Below, piece by piece: positions 26,049-33,418 of a stretch of DNA of 57,072 nt. This DNA is from a virus. The position numbers and the translations under genes are program-made. Location: the IMG/VR virus record IMGVR_UViG_3300020401_000021, positions 1-57,072 of that record; one strand, given 5' to 3'. How positions within the stretch are numbered: the stretch's first letter is position 1; the number at the start of each line of letters is the position of its first letter. The notes below the pieces were generated by a model. That model ran no database searches. It was not told the origin of the DNA and saw only the letters and a program-made list of their open reading frames with translations.

Positions 26049-26066
26049 GGCCAAGTAATTGGCCAA
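26047..26066. repeat. Two TTGGCCAA palindromes, 4 bases apart
   Basis: TTGGCCAA at 26047-26054 and 26059-26066, each self-complementary. A paired dyad upstream of terS could be a protein-binding site. Confidence 0.5.
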
Positions 26067-26107
26067 CTCTGCAAAAAAGTGTTTTTTATCAACAACCTAA
26101 ACTCCCC

Positions 26108-26136
26108 TTGACAGGGATTAAACCCTCTACTAACCT
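26108..26136 (+). promoter_or_regulatory. Candidate rightward promoter for the 26301 gene
   Basis: Perfect TTGACA (26108-26113), 17-base spacer, weak TAACCT (26131-26136). The spacer holds AGGG-ATTAAA-CCCT, an inverted repeat that could be an operator. It faces the leftward promoter at 26182-26209. Confidence 0.4.
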
Positions 26137-26181
26137 ACTGAAACGTTTATGTTTTATCCTTACGCGCGGCAAATTACTACT

Positions 26182-26209
26182 ATTATAACTATATCAGTAA
26201 GTTAGTAAA
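26182..26209 (-). promoter_or_regulatory. Candidate leftward late promoter overlapping the shared operator element
   Basis: Leftward strand: TTTACT, 16 bases, perfect TATAAT (at 26182-26187). The -35 region is part of TTTACTAACTT, the complement of AAGTTAGTAAA, shared with two other regulatory regions. Likely drives terS and the late operon. Confidence 0.5.
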
Positions 26210-26300
26210 CCGCGCGGCTTCCCTAAAGGGAAAAGGGATCATTTGTCGTCGGAAAATGATTTCCAAAACGAAACTCAAAGACAAGTGAAAGGGGATAGTT

Positions 26301-26777
26301 ATGTCCTATAGAAACATTAAGATCAACGAAGTAAACGACGTAGTCGCAGCAACACCAGAGGCTTTGCCTCAGATCATCACCGCTCTGAAGGAGCGGCTCC
26401 AAGCTAACGAGGCGAAGGGTGGCCTAAAGGCCAAGGCGAAGAACGCTACGCTTCGCAGAGCATTGGCCGAACTCAACGCCAACGGCGTTCTTGCAGTCGA
26501 CCCGAAGGGTCGCTTGGATGGCAGCGGTCTTCCGAAGATGGCTTGCTGGTTCAACCCAGCGAAGCTGGCCGAGGAGATGGCAGCTACCGCTGCTCCAACG
26601 CCACCGAAGGTCGAAGTTGCCGAAGCAGCCTTCGCCACCGAAGCTTCGTCCCAAGCAAAGCTTCTCCAAGCCCAACTCGAGCTTAGAAAGCTCGACCTAG
26701 CAGGGAAAACCTCGAAGAAGGCGAAGGCAGAGCTTGAAAAGCTTGCCGACATCGAAGCGCTTATATCTTCGATATAA
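26301..26777 (+). CDS. G+C-rich moron-like gene, 158 aa
   Basis: Strong site (GAAAGGGGATAGTT) before the ATG. The protein (MSYRNIKINEVNDVVAATPE at the start) has an N-terminal helical domain with NATLRRALAELNANGVLAVD and WFNPAKLAEEM, then an Ala/Lys/Glu-rich coiled tail. Codons end in C or G far more than in neighbours, and the gene carries its own promoter-like region and its own terminator. These are features of a recently acquired, independently expressed moron. I do not recognise the family, so function is unknown. Confidence 0.7.
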   Translation: MSYRNIKINEVNDVVAATPEALPQIITALKERLQANEAKGGLKAKAKNATLRRALAELNANGVLAVDPKGRLDGSGLPKMACWFNPAKLAEEMAATAAPTPPKVEVAEAAFATEASSQAKLLQAQLELRKLDLAGKTSKKAKAELEKLADIEALISSI

Positions 26778-26801
26778 CCCCAACAACCTCCCAACGTTAA
26801 G

Positions 26802-26832
26802 CCGCTGCCCTTCGGGGTGGCGGTTTTTTTTT
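26802..26832 (+). terminator. Rho-independent terminator with UUCG loop
   Basis: A 9-bp stem CCGCTGCCC/GGGTGGCGG with TTCG loop followed by nine T, 25 bases after the 26301 gene. It separates that gene from the downstream operon and must be leaky or bypassed unless another promoter lies beyond it. Confidence 0.88.
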
Positions 26833-26841
26833 GGCTTCTCC

Positions 26842-26880
26842 GAGCGGCTTTTGGCCGTTCCGACGAGCCAATTCGGTTCG
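26842..26880 (+). promoter_or_regulatory. Two tandem hairpins in the leader of the next operon
   Basis: GAGCGGC/GCCGTTC (26842-26860) and CGAGCC/GGTTCG (26864-26880), each with five-base loops, lie right after the terminator and 33 bases before the next start. They could be an antitermination or attenuation element. No consensus match known to me. Confidence 0.35.
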
Positions 26881-26912
26881 ACAACCCAGAGCAACCAGAA
26901 AAGGAGACAACC

Positions 26913-27104
26913 ATGTCATATCGCTCTTTCGTCAAAGCATTGGAAACATACCAGTGCAACAACCAGAAGTTCATGCCTCACATCACCGACGAGCAGATTG
27001 CCAACGTGTTCAAGCCAGAGGATCAGCTATCGAAGGAAGATTTACGCCTTCAAAACGACCTCTTTGGATTGCCACCAGAGGCCATCCTCAATCGTGGTCA
27101 GTAA
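26913..27104 (+). CDS. Uncharacterised early protein, 63 aa
   Basis: ATG at 26913 follows AAGGAGACAACC, so an earlier in-frame start is unlikely. MSYRSFVKALETYQCNNQKF opens a helical protein with DLRLQNDLFGLPPEAIL near the end. Its stop overlaps the next start as TAATG. Function unknown. Confidence 0.6.
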   Translation: MSYRSFVKALETYQCNNQKFMPHITDEQIANVFKPEDQLSKEDLRLQNDLFGLPPEAILNRGQ

Positions 27105-27328
27105 TGTCAGACCAACGTCCAACAACAGCCAACGTCATAGCGAGTGTATCCTATGGCGTTGCTATCGTTTGTGTCGCTGGCATAATTGGATTTGTTTTCA
27201 CCGTTGTCGCAGTCAACAGCTTTATGAACTGCAACCAGATCGAAAACATTTTCAACCCAGAAACCAACCAATGGGTTCAACGTCAAGGTGACTGTTGGAT
27301 CATACCTTCAAAACCAATCAGCCAGTAA
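27104..27328 (+). CDS. Small membrane protein, 74 aa
   Basis: Start at 27104 coupled by TAATG. One hydrophobic helix (YGVAIVCVAGIIGFVFTVVA, about 17-36) and a Cys-containing C-terminal region (MNCNQIENIF ... QGDCWII) that would lie outside the cytoplasm, with two Cys that might pair. Role unknown; superinfection exclusion or membrane anchoring are possibilities only. Confidence 0.6.
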   Translation: MSDQRPTTANVIASVSYGVAIVCVAGIIGFVFTVVAVNSFMNCNQIENIFNPETNQWVQRQGDCWIIPSKPISQ

Positions 27329-27341
27329 AGGAGAAAACCAC

Positions 27342-28142
27342 ATGGCTAATACATTCAAACATCGTAGGCTTAGCTACGACAAGCGCCAAGATATTGCATC
27401 TGCTTTAGCAAATGAGATACTTGGGCCACAACCAGACCAATCCCCTGTTATAGCGGAAATCCAGAAAATCCTCGACCAAGTTCATACAATGATTATGGCA
27501 GACCCTTCCAGAGAAGCTTGGTTTAAGTTACCAAAAGCATATCGGGAAACAATGGAGGACGAATACCATTCACCGTGGAAAAACCAACCACCACCTTTTC
27601 GAGATCTATTGTCTGGCGTAGAGAGTGATCGCCGCATATCAGGTAGCTTAGATGATTACCAACTTGGCCGTGCTTTGGATCGAATGGACGTTGAGATAGC
27701 TGATATTGATTTCTGGTACTTCCATACTGGTAACAGTTGTAGTCAAGCTACATTGCAAGACTGGATGCAAGATACTGGCCATATAAGGTACATCACACCA
27801 TTTATTGACCAAGCTAGACTTGGCAGCCACATTCCATCAAGAGCCTTTGACGGTAACACGATAGTCAAAAATCACATCGGCAGAGACGCCTTGCTATACA
27901 ACGCCATAGCAGAGTTGGTAACCAAGTATATGTCTCACGATGTTAACCTTCGTAAGTTATCTATTAAGCTTGCAAGTGAGATGGAAGATTGCACAACCAA
28001 GCAAATAATCGAAGCATGGCCGCAAGCTGAACAAATCATTTACGATGCTTACGATTTCAACCCTAACGTCAGCAAACCAACCGCACCATTGAGCCAAGTC
28101 ATAGCTGACGCTGGCATACTACAAATCACGGCTCAATCTTAA
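27342..28142 (+). CDS. Uncharacterised protein of the ATPase-VWA operon, 266 aa
   Basis: ATG at 27342 after AAAGGAGAAAACCAC. Largely helical and soluble; segments include YDKRQDIASALANEILG, MADPSREAWFKLPKAYRE and IGRDALLYNAIAELVTKYM. No catalytic motif I can name. Co-transcribed upstream of the CobS-like ATPase, so it may be a partner or substrate adaptor; this is inference from context. Confidence 0.62.
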   Translation: MANTFKHRRLSYDKRQDIASALANEILGPQPDQSPVIAEIQKILDQVHTMIMADPSREAWFKLPKAYRETMEDEYHSPWKNQPPPFRDLLSGVESDRRISGSLDDYQLGRALDRMDVEIADIDFWYFHTGNSCSQATLQDWMQDTGHIRYITPFIDQARLGSHIPSRAFDGNTIVKNHIGRDALLYNAIAELVTKYMSHDVNLRKLSIKLASEMEDCTTKQIIEAWPQAEQIIYDAYDFNPNVSKPTAPLSQVIADAGILQITAQS

Positions 28143-28159
28143 AAATGAAAGGAAACAAC

Positions 28160-28453
28160 ATGGCAGAAGCTATGAATTATGAAAACGTGATTACATGGAT
28201 TTCCAATAATCACAGTGTCGAGAAGCTAAATGACATTGCTCAATTAGCATTTGATCGGTCAAAGGTTCTTGCTCGACGCAGCAAGGATCAATGGCAACCA
28301 AACATGCCAGTGCATTTTGTGCAGAATGACGGTGAGGTTATGAATGGCCACGTCAGGGTGGTCAACAGAACCAAAGTCAGGGTGTCTGTCGGCCATTTGC
28401 AATGGACTGTTCCAATGCACATGCTTCGGCACGGTCATAAAGGTGCAGCATAA
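28160..28453 (+). CDS. Uncharacterised protein, 97 aa
   Basis: ATG at 28160 behind AAAGGAAACAAC. N-terminal helical part, then a small beta-barrel-like end (MPVHFVQNDGEVMNGHVRVV, RTKVRVSVGHLQWTVPMHML) that looks like an SH3- or KOW-type fold. Overlaps the next start as TAATG. Function unknown. Confidence 0.58.
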   Translation: MAEAMNYENVITWISNNHSVEKLNDIAQLAFDRSKVLARRSKDQWQPNMPVHFVQNDGEVMNGHVRVVNRTKVRVSVGHLQWTVPMHMLRHGHKGAA

Positions 28454-28905
28454 TGACGTTGCACACACCAAACCATTGGGAAGGCGTTGCACAAGCAGCG
28501 CTGACCCAAAGAAAGCACAACGCAGCTACTGGTCGTAGTGCTTTGGTTCGACTAACCCAAACCAGTATCAACAACAACTGTTTCAACTGCCGTGCAGACT
28601 TGCGGCTGTTGCTTCGTGAATTTGGTATTGACGTTGACGTGCTAAAGCGTGGTGAGAAGATCAACAAACCAGCCAAGCTGCTGAACGCAATCAACATGAC
28701 CAAAGACATTGAGGTTCGTTTCTACCGTACAGCCAAGCGTGGTGAGAAACGTATGTCAATCGGCAACATCAAAACGATTGGCCTTAAAGATGGTGACTTG
28801 CTGTTCTTTTTCGAGACAACGAACGGCAAGAACCAAACGCTTTGCATCCAAAACTTAACCCAATTGGGCAAGGTAATGGAAGCAACCAAACAGTTCATAA
28901 GTTAG
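28453..28905 (+). CDS. Uncharacterised protein, 150 aa
   Basis: Starts as TAATG overlap. It has a CFNCRAD pair of Cys, then LLLREFGIDVDVLKRGEKIN, VRFYRTAKRGEKRMSIGNI and a beta-rich C-terminus (GDLLFFFETTNGKNQTLCI). It is basic in the middle. No family recognised; context links it to the ATPase-VWA operon. Confidence 0.58.
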   Translation: MTLHTPNHWEGVAQAALTQRKHNAATGRSALVRLTQTSINNNCFNCRADLRLLLREFGIDVDVLKRGEKINKPAKLLNAINMTKDIEVRFYRTAKRGEKRMSIGNIKTIGLKDGDLLFFFETTNGKNQTLCIQNLTQLGKVMEATKQFIS

Positions 28906-28920
28906 CTGTTTACAACCAAC

Positions 28921-28942
28921 GTTGTATTATATACAATACAAC
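28921..28942. repeat. Perfect 8-bp inverted repeat before the CobS-like gene
   Basis: GTTGTATT-ATATAC-AATACAAC, in the only sizeable gap of this operon, 25 bases before the ATPase start. Its centre is A+T-rich and -10-like. An operator or internal promoter is plausible. Confidence 0.55.
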
Positions 28943-28967
28943 AACTTTTCCAAAGAGAGGACAAATA

Positions 28968-30779
28968 ATGGAAAACTTGAAACTAGGAACTGTGCTGCAA
29001 GCGGCACGAAACAAGACCGAGAAGATGAAAGACTTGAAAGACCTTCTCGTAAGCAGTGCAACCCACCAGTTTACCCAAGCTGGTATCTACACTGACCCAA
29101 TGTTGACGGACGAACAGGTTAGTTCGTCACTCATGGTACACCTTGAGAATAATAAATCAAACGCTGTTCATGGTGTAAGCAGTTCTAGGAAGATGGACAA
29201 TACCAAGCCATCACAAATCTTTCGAGCAATGTCGTTGTACTCGTTGGCTATCTTGCTGACTGACATCAAAGAGCATGGCTTTAACTCAGCCATAACGATA
29301 TTGAAGGAAGCACTATGTACTGCTGTTAGCGGTCTGCCTCTTGAGTTTCACGGTGAGACTGTAGAGTTCGGCAAACAGGTAACAACATGGCCGTACACTA
29401 AGGGTCGCATAGCACAAATGACTAACACTTGGTCGTTTCTTGTGAACGACAAAGACTTGGACGGACTGTGCAAGTCGATGGATCATGTCGAGATTGACGA
29501 CGTGCCACCATTGTTGGATGGTCAACAGCAGAAATTGCATCCATCGTTCAACAAAACGCCAGCATCAAACAGCATGACTGCTTTGAACTATCTACTAGCT
29601 GACGTTAGCCAAGGCGTGTTCAAGGACTACAACGATATGCTTGGCAAGATTGAAGAAGCCGAGGACGTTGCAAGTAAAGCGTTGGACAAGATCGGTGAGC
29701 TTAACAAAGAGCTAAAGATTGCAAAGGCTGCACCAAAGGCTGCTCCATCTGTCATTAAATCGGATGGTGAAATACCCAATGGGACGCCGTACACTGCTAA
29801 CGCTCAAGATGTTTTCGGTATCCAAGACACAAGGCTAGACCGTGAAATCACCTGTTGGAAATGGGATGCTGCTAATCCAAAAGTTCCAGAGGTGTTGCAT
29901 CACTATCATTTTGACATTGATACATTGTCTGACTTCTTATGGTCGATGGAAAACTGCAAGAACAGTTGGTTCAAAGGTCACACTGGTACAGGCAAGACAA
30001 CCTTTGTTCAGCAAGTCTGTGCAAGGATTGGCAAGATGTGCTTTCGTCTAAGCTGTGACGTTAACATAGAAAGCTATCATGTTATCGGCAGCAAGGACAT
30101 CCGTGTTGAGGACGGCAAATCAATCTCAACGTTTACTGAGGGTGTGCTTCCGCAAGCTATGCAACTCCCTGCGCAATTTATCATTGACGAAGCTGACGCT
30201 CTCCGAGGTGATGTATCTTACCTCTTTCAGCCAGTGTTGGAACGTCAGCCGTTGCGTATCAACGAGGATGGTGGCCGTCTAGTTTACCCTGATCCACACT
30301 TCAACGTTGCCGCAACTGCAAACTCTGGTGGTCAAGGCGACGACACTGGCTTGTATGCAGCAGCAGTCAAGATGGCTTCAGCAGCGCAGATCAACCGTTA
30401 CCACGCCTTCTTTGAGATTGATTACATGGATGCTGACGTAGAGGTTAACATGATCCGTCAGATAGTGCCAACGCTATCCGAGACATCAGCGCAAAACCTT
30501 GAGACGTTTCTTCGTGATTACCGTAAAGGTTTTCTCGAAGGCACTATCGCATTGCCTATCTCTCCACGTAATTCACAAACCCTAGCTGAATACTGTGCTG
30601 AGTTTGCGCCAAAGGTTGGTGAAGGTACTGCGTTCAGAAGGGCTGTGTTGATTAACATTACCAAACGTGCTGCTGACATGGACGCAGCTAAGATCAACGA
30701 ATTGGTGGAGCGTATTACAAAAGGCGAAACCAGTGACAATGAAGTTACCCAAGACCTTAACGAAGAGCAGCCGTTCTAA
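28968..30779 (+). CDS. CobS/MoxR-type AAA+ ATPase, 603 aa
   Basis: ATG at 28968 behind AGAGAGGACAAATA. Residues 1 to about 250 form a helical domain with no match known to me, then a coiled coil (DVASKALDKIGELNKELKIA). The AAA+ core starts at about 300: Walker A GHTGTGKT near 336-343, Walker B FIIDEAD near 405, VAATANS sensor region and NRYHAFFEIDYMD, the CobS/MoxR order. CobS is the ATPase partner of CobT in aerobic cobaltochelatase; MoxR relatives work with VWA proteins as metal-insertion or remodelling chaperones. The CobT-like gene follows after one small gene, so the two likely act together. The long N-terminal extension is unlike bacterial CobS. Confidence 0.82.
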   Translation: MENLKLGTVLQAARNKTEKMKDLKDLLVSSATHQFTQAGIYTDPMLTDEQVSSSLMVHLENNKSNAVHGVSSSRKMDNTKPSQIFRAMSLYSLAILLTDIKEHGFNSAITILKEALCTAVSGLPLEFHGETVEFGKQVTTWPYTKGRIAQMTNTWSFLVNDKDLDGLCKSMDHVEIDDVPPLLDGQQQKLHPSFNKTPASNSMTALNYLLADVSQGVFKDYNDMLGKIEEAEDVASKALDKIGELNKELKIAKAAPKAAPSVIKSDGEIPNGTPYTANAQDVFGIQDTRLDREITCWKWDAANPKVPEVLHHYHFDIDTLSDFLWSMENCKNSWFKGHTGTGKTTFVQQVCARIGKMCFRLSCDVNIESYHVIGSKDIRVEDGKSISTFTEGVLPQAMQLPAQFIIDEADALRGDVSYLFQPVLERQPLRINEDGGRLVYPDPHFNVAATANSGGQGDDTGLYAAAVKMASAAQINRYHAFFEIDYMDADVEVNMIRQIVPTLSETSAQNLETFLRDYRKGFLEGTIALPISPRNSQTLAEYCAEFAPKVGEGTAFRRAVLINITKRAADMDAAKINELVERITKGETSDNEVTQDLNEEQPF

Positions 30780-31060
30780 TGGGTAATCGTAAACAGAAGC
30801 TAGCTCAGATAAGGTTGCGTATTAAGGAGTTGAACACAGCGTATCAACTTCTTTCGCTGCCTATCAAACAGTCGTTGGAGATTAACCGCTACAGCGACAA
30901 CCCAGACGGTACGGCTAAACTTAATCCAAAACCGTACCGCCTGACTAACACCGTAAGTGGAGAAGATTTTGGGCCGTTAACCCCGAATGAGTGTTGGCTC
31001 ATTCTAACGGCTCAACTTCGCCTATTAATCAAACTTAAACAACACAAGGAGAACATATAA
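30779..31060 (+). CDS. Small protein between the ATPase and VWA genes, 93 aa
   Basis: Start overlaps the ATPase stop (TAATG), and its stop overlaps the VWA start, so all three are coupled. Helical N-terminus (QKLAQIRLRIKELNTAYQLL), Pro-rich middle, helical end (LTPNECWLILTAQLRLLIKL). It may be an adaptor of the complex. No family recognised. Confidence 0.6.
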   Translation: MGNRKQKLAQIRLRIKELNTAYQLLSLPIKQSLEINRYSDNPDGTAKLNPKPYRLTNTVSGEDFGPLTPNECWLILTAQLRLLIKLKQHKENI

Positions 31061-33210
31061 TGTTCAAGCTTAATTCGCCTCTGGCACTAAAGACAGGTTT
31101 GGAAGCACTGACAAAAGTTCATGGTGCTAAGCAAATCACTACGTCGTTCGACGGTGATGGTGCAAGTACAAACTACAAGCACATTACCTTGCCACGACTA
31201 CCGTTGTTAGCAGAGCTAACGAAGAAAGACATGATGGTCTTTCGTGGCTATCATGGTCACGAGGTTGGCCACATCTTGTTCACTAACAAGAAGTATTACA
31301 ACCAGTTTGTCGATGATAACTTTAGGGTTGAGAAAGGCCCACACTTTGGTACTCGAACAAGTACTCTCACTACCCCTATCATAGCGACAGATGAAGATTG
31401 CCAACGTGCTGTCCGAAAGCTTAACACCTTTCATCGCATTTGGAATTTTCTGGAAGATCCGTTGATAGAGCGGAAGCTATGCGATAAGTTTGCTGGCCTA
31501 CCGTTGGCGTTGAACGCAGTGTGTGAAGCTGTTGTTGCTGAGAGCAATAAGGCAAGACGTGATGGATTGCGTGATCTGCCTGACTATGACCCAAGAGAGA
31601 CAGCGATGTTCGCTATCAATCTGAACTGCCGTATGTCGTTTGGCGTTGGCGCTGATGAAGTCCAAGAGTACCTCGACAATATTCCCGAGGAAGCAATGCC
31701 GTTGTTCAACAAGTACCACAAACGGTTGCTCAAGCTGAAGCATACAAGCGCTGCTTGCAAACTGGCGTTGTCCATCTTCTACGATTTCTGGGTTGAAGAA
31801 GATTTCGATGCGCCACCACGAAACGAAACACCCGATGAAGGGGAAGGAGATGAAAATGAAACTGAACAGACGTCAAATCAGGATGGAGATGGAGATGACG
31901 GAGCAAGCGTTGGATCAGACGGAGAAGATGAAGAACAGCAATCGCCTGACAGCGGAGGTGGCGACACCAGAGATGACGACGGAGATAAAGAGCGTGATAG
32001 CCAAGAAGAAGAAGCGTCTACGTCGCAAGAAGAAAAGCCAGAAGAACAACAGGGCGTTGGCAAGCCGAATACAGGTGAGCAAGGTAACGACAATGAGGAA
32101 AAGCTAAACCTCAAACCGTTCAAATCTGTTGAAGCTGGTGATGCTGCTGACGTTGTCAACAAGATCGCTGACTTGCACCAAGAGTACACAAACGAGCCAG
32201 AGATTACTGACGACGAAGGGTGGAAGCAGACACTTAGATACAACCCACACCCTGTCTATGACCACAACAACTCTGACTTTCAGTACGGCAATCTTACTAA
32301 GGCGATGGTTCTTTCAAGGAACGGTAGCACAGGTGATGTCAAAAAGATGGACGAAAATAATCAGCCTATCTACAACAATGTTACGAACGACCATGAAAGA
32401 GAGCCGTATGAAGAAGCTCATAGCCGCCTTGAAAATACTTGGTTGAAAAATCTTAATCAAGCTGACCGACAAGCAATCACTTCACTAGCAAGACGGTTGC
32501 AAGCTAGAGAAAAGATACTAACGGAACGTGGCAAGAAGCGTGGTCGCTTGGATAGCTCACGTTTGTATGGCGTTGTCGCTGGCGATCACAACGTTTTCTA
32601 CACTCGAAGTCATACCCAGGCATACAGTACTGCTGTTGCTGTCTATGCTGACGCTAGTGGTTCGGTGCGGAATGTTCGGATGTCGAACGCTTTGGCTGCA
32701 CTGAACGAGGCGTTGGGCATGGGCAATATCCCAACAGAGATTGCTACATGGAAATGTGGTTATCCTGTTCACTTCCATGGCCACAGCACAGGTAGCAGGG
32801 ATGGCTGTCAAATCTTGCGGATCAAACAGTTCAACGACAACTACAAGCATGTTCGTGGTGACTTGTTGATGCAGCGTCAATTGATCTTTGGTGGCACGTT
32901 TGCCGTCGAAGCTTATTGGCGTGGTGTTCAGTCACTGTTGGAACGCAACGAGGAACGCAAGGTTATGTTTTTCTTGATGGACGGTTCTGCTGCTGGTGAT
33001 CTTGACGGTAACTTCCCCGAACCAGCAATGCGGTTTAGTCAACAGATGGCTGCGCATCTTGGTGTTGAGACTATTGGTATTGGCGTTGGCTTCGAGATGA
33101 ATAGGTACATCAAAGGGTCAATCTTCACCAACTTCAACGACCTTGCGGCTGATATGTTGCAAGCTGTTAGCAAATACTTTGACGAACAAGGTAGCTATGA
33201 AGCTGCCTAA
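31060..33210 (+). CDS. CobT-like VWA protein with HEXXH zincin motif, 716 aa
   Basis: Residues 67-71 are HEVGH within GYHGHEVGHILFTN, followed by FLEDPLIERK at 130-139. An HEXXH plus a downstream Glu is the gluzincin metallopeptidase pattern. Residues about 245-350 are an extremely acidic linker (GEGDENETEQ, GSDGEDEEQQ), as in CobT. The C-terminus is a VWA domain with a MIDAS motif DASGS near 530 and FFLMDGSAAGDLD near 645. The CobS-like ATPase lies two genes upstream. CobT is the VWA subunit of cobaltochelatase, but the peptidase-like motif points equally to a protein-remodelling or cleaving complex. Motifs are clear; activity is unproven. Confidence 0.78.
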   Translation: MFKLNSPLALKTGLEALTKVHGAKQITTSFDGDGASTNYKHITLPRLPLLAELTKKDMMVFRGYHGHEVGHILFTNKKYYNQFVDDNFRVEKGPHFGTRTSTLTTPIIATDEDCQRAVRKLNTFHRIWNFLEDPLIERKLCDKFAGLPLALNAVCEAVVAESNKARRDGLRDLPDYDPRETAMFAINLNCRMSFGVGADEVQEYLDNIPEEAMPLFNKYHKRLLKLKHTSAACKLALSIFYDFWVEEDFDAPPRNETPDEGEGDENETEQTSNQDGDGDDGASVGSDGEDEEQQSPDSGGGDTRDDDGDKERDSQEEEASTSQEEKPEEQQGVGKPNTGEQGNDNEEKLNLKPFKSVEAGDAADVVNKIADLHQEYTNEPEITDDEGWKQTLRYNPHPVYDHNNSDFQYGNLTKAMVLSRNGSTGDVKKMDENNQPIYNNVTNDHEREPYEEAHSRLENTWLKNLNQADRQAITSLARRLQAREKILTERGKKRGRLDSSRLYGVVAGDHNVFYTRSHTQAYSTAVAVYADASGSVRNVRMSNALAALNEALGMGNIPTEIATWKCGYPVHFHGHSTGSRDGCQILRIKQFNDNYKHVRGDLLMQRQLIFGGTFAVEAYWRGVQSLLERNEERKVMFFLMDGSAAGDLDGNFPEPAMRFSQQMAAHLGVETIGIGVGFEMNRYIKGSIFTNFNDLAADMLQAVSKYFDEQGSYEAA

Positions 33211-33418
33211 CTGGACGACAGCTAAGAAAAAGCCACCTACAGTGAAAGCAGAATGGTTGCTGATGTACGATCAGCGACCACCACTTTTCTGGTGGCGCGT
33301 TGCTTGTGTGGTTAGGCACAATCGCATCCGACACAAGGATAGAGAAAAGATCAGGGCAGCCTGTGCCTTGGTCGATCACCATTACCCTCTGAAATCAGAA
33401 TATATAGGAGCAGTTTAA
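33197..33418 (+). CDS. Small basic protein, 73 aa
   Basis: ATG at 33197, within the end of the VWA gene behind AAGG. Basic, Trp-rich protein (MKLPNWTTAKKKPPTVKAEW, PPLFWWRVACVVRHNRIRHK). Its stop overlaps the SleB-like start as TAATG. Function unknown. Confidence 0.55.
   Translation: MKLPNWTTAKKKPPTVKAEWLLMYDQRPPLFWWRVACVVRHNRIRHKDREKIRAACALVDHHYPLKSEYIGAV

Larger units (their letters stand above)
25951..26300. other. Divergent regulatory region between late and rightward operons
   Basis: About 350 bases without a gene. From left to right: a long G+C-rich hairpin, two TTGGCCAA palindromes, a rightward -35-like TTGACA, a leftward promoter with perfect TATAAT, a copy of the AAGTTAGTAAA element, and two direct CGCGCGGC repeats (26163-26170 and 26211-26218). 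It controls the late and rightward operons and may include the packaging site. Confidence 0.6.

Noticed and set aside
26369-26974. A 201-codon leftward frame opposite the G+C-rich gene
   Set aside because: It is the mirror of a high-G+C gene where stop codons are rare, has no ribosome site, and runs across the terminator.
31878-32243. A Ser-rich leftward frame opposite the VWA gene
   Set aside because: It is the antisense shadow of the acidic linker (GAA/GAC/GAG runs read backward as Ser/Leu/Phe) with no start context.
28968-33210. Calling the pair a cobaltochelatase for cobalamin synthesis
   Set aside because: No CobN or other cobalamin gene here, and the VWA protein has a peptidase-like motif. 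Family resemblance is noted, the pathway is not claimed.
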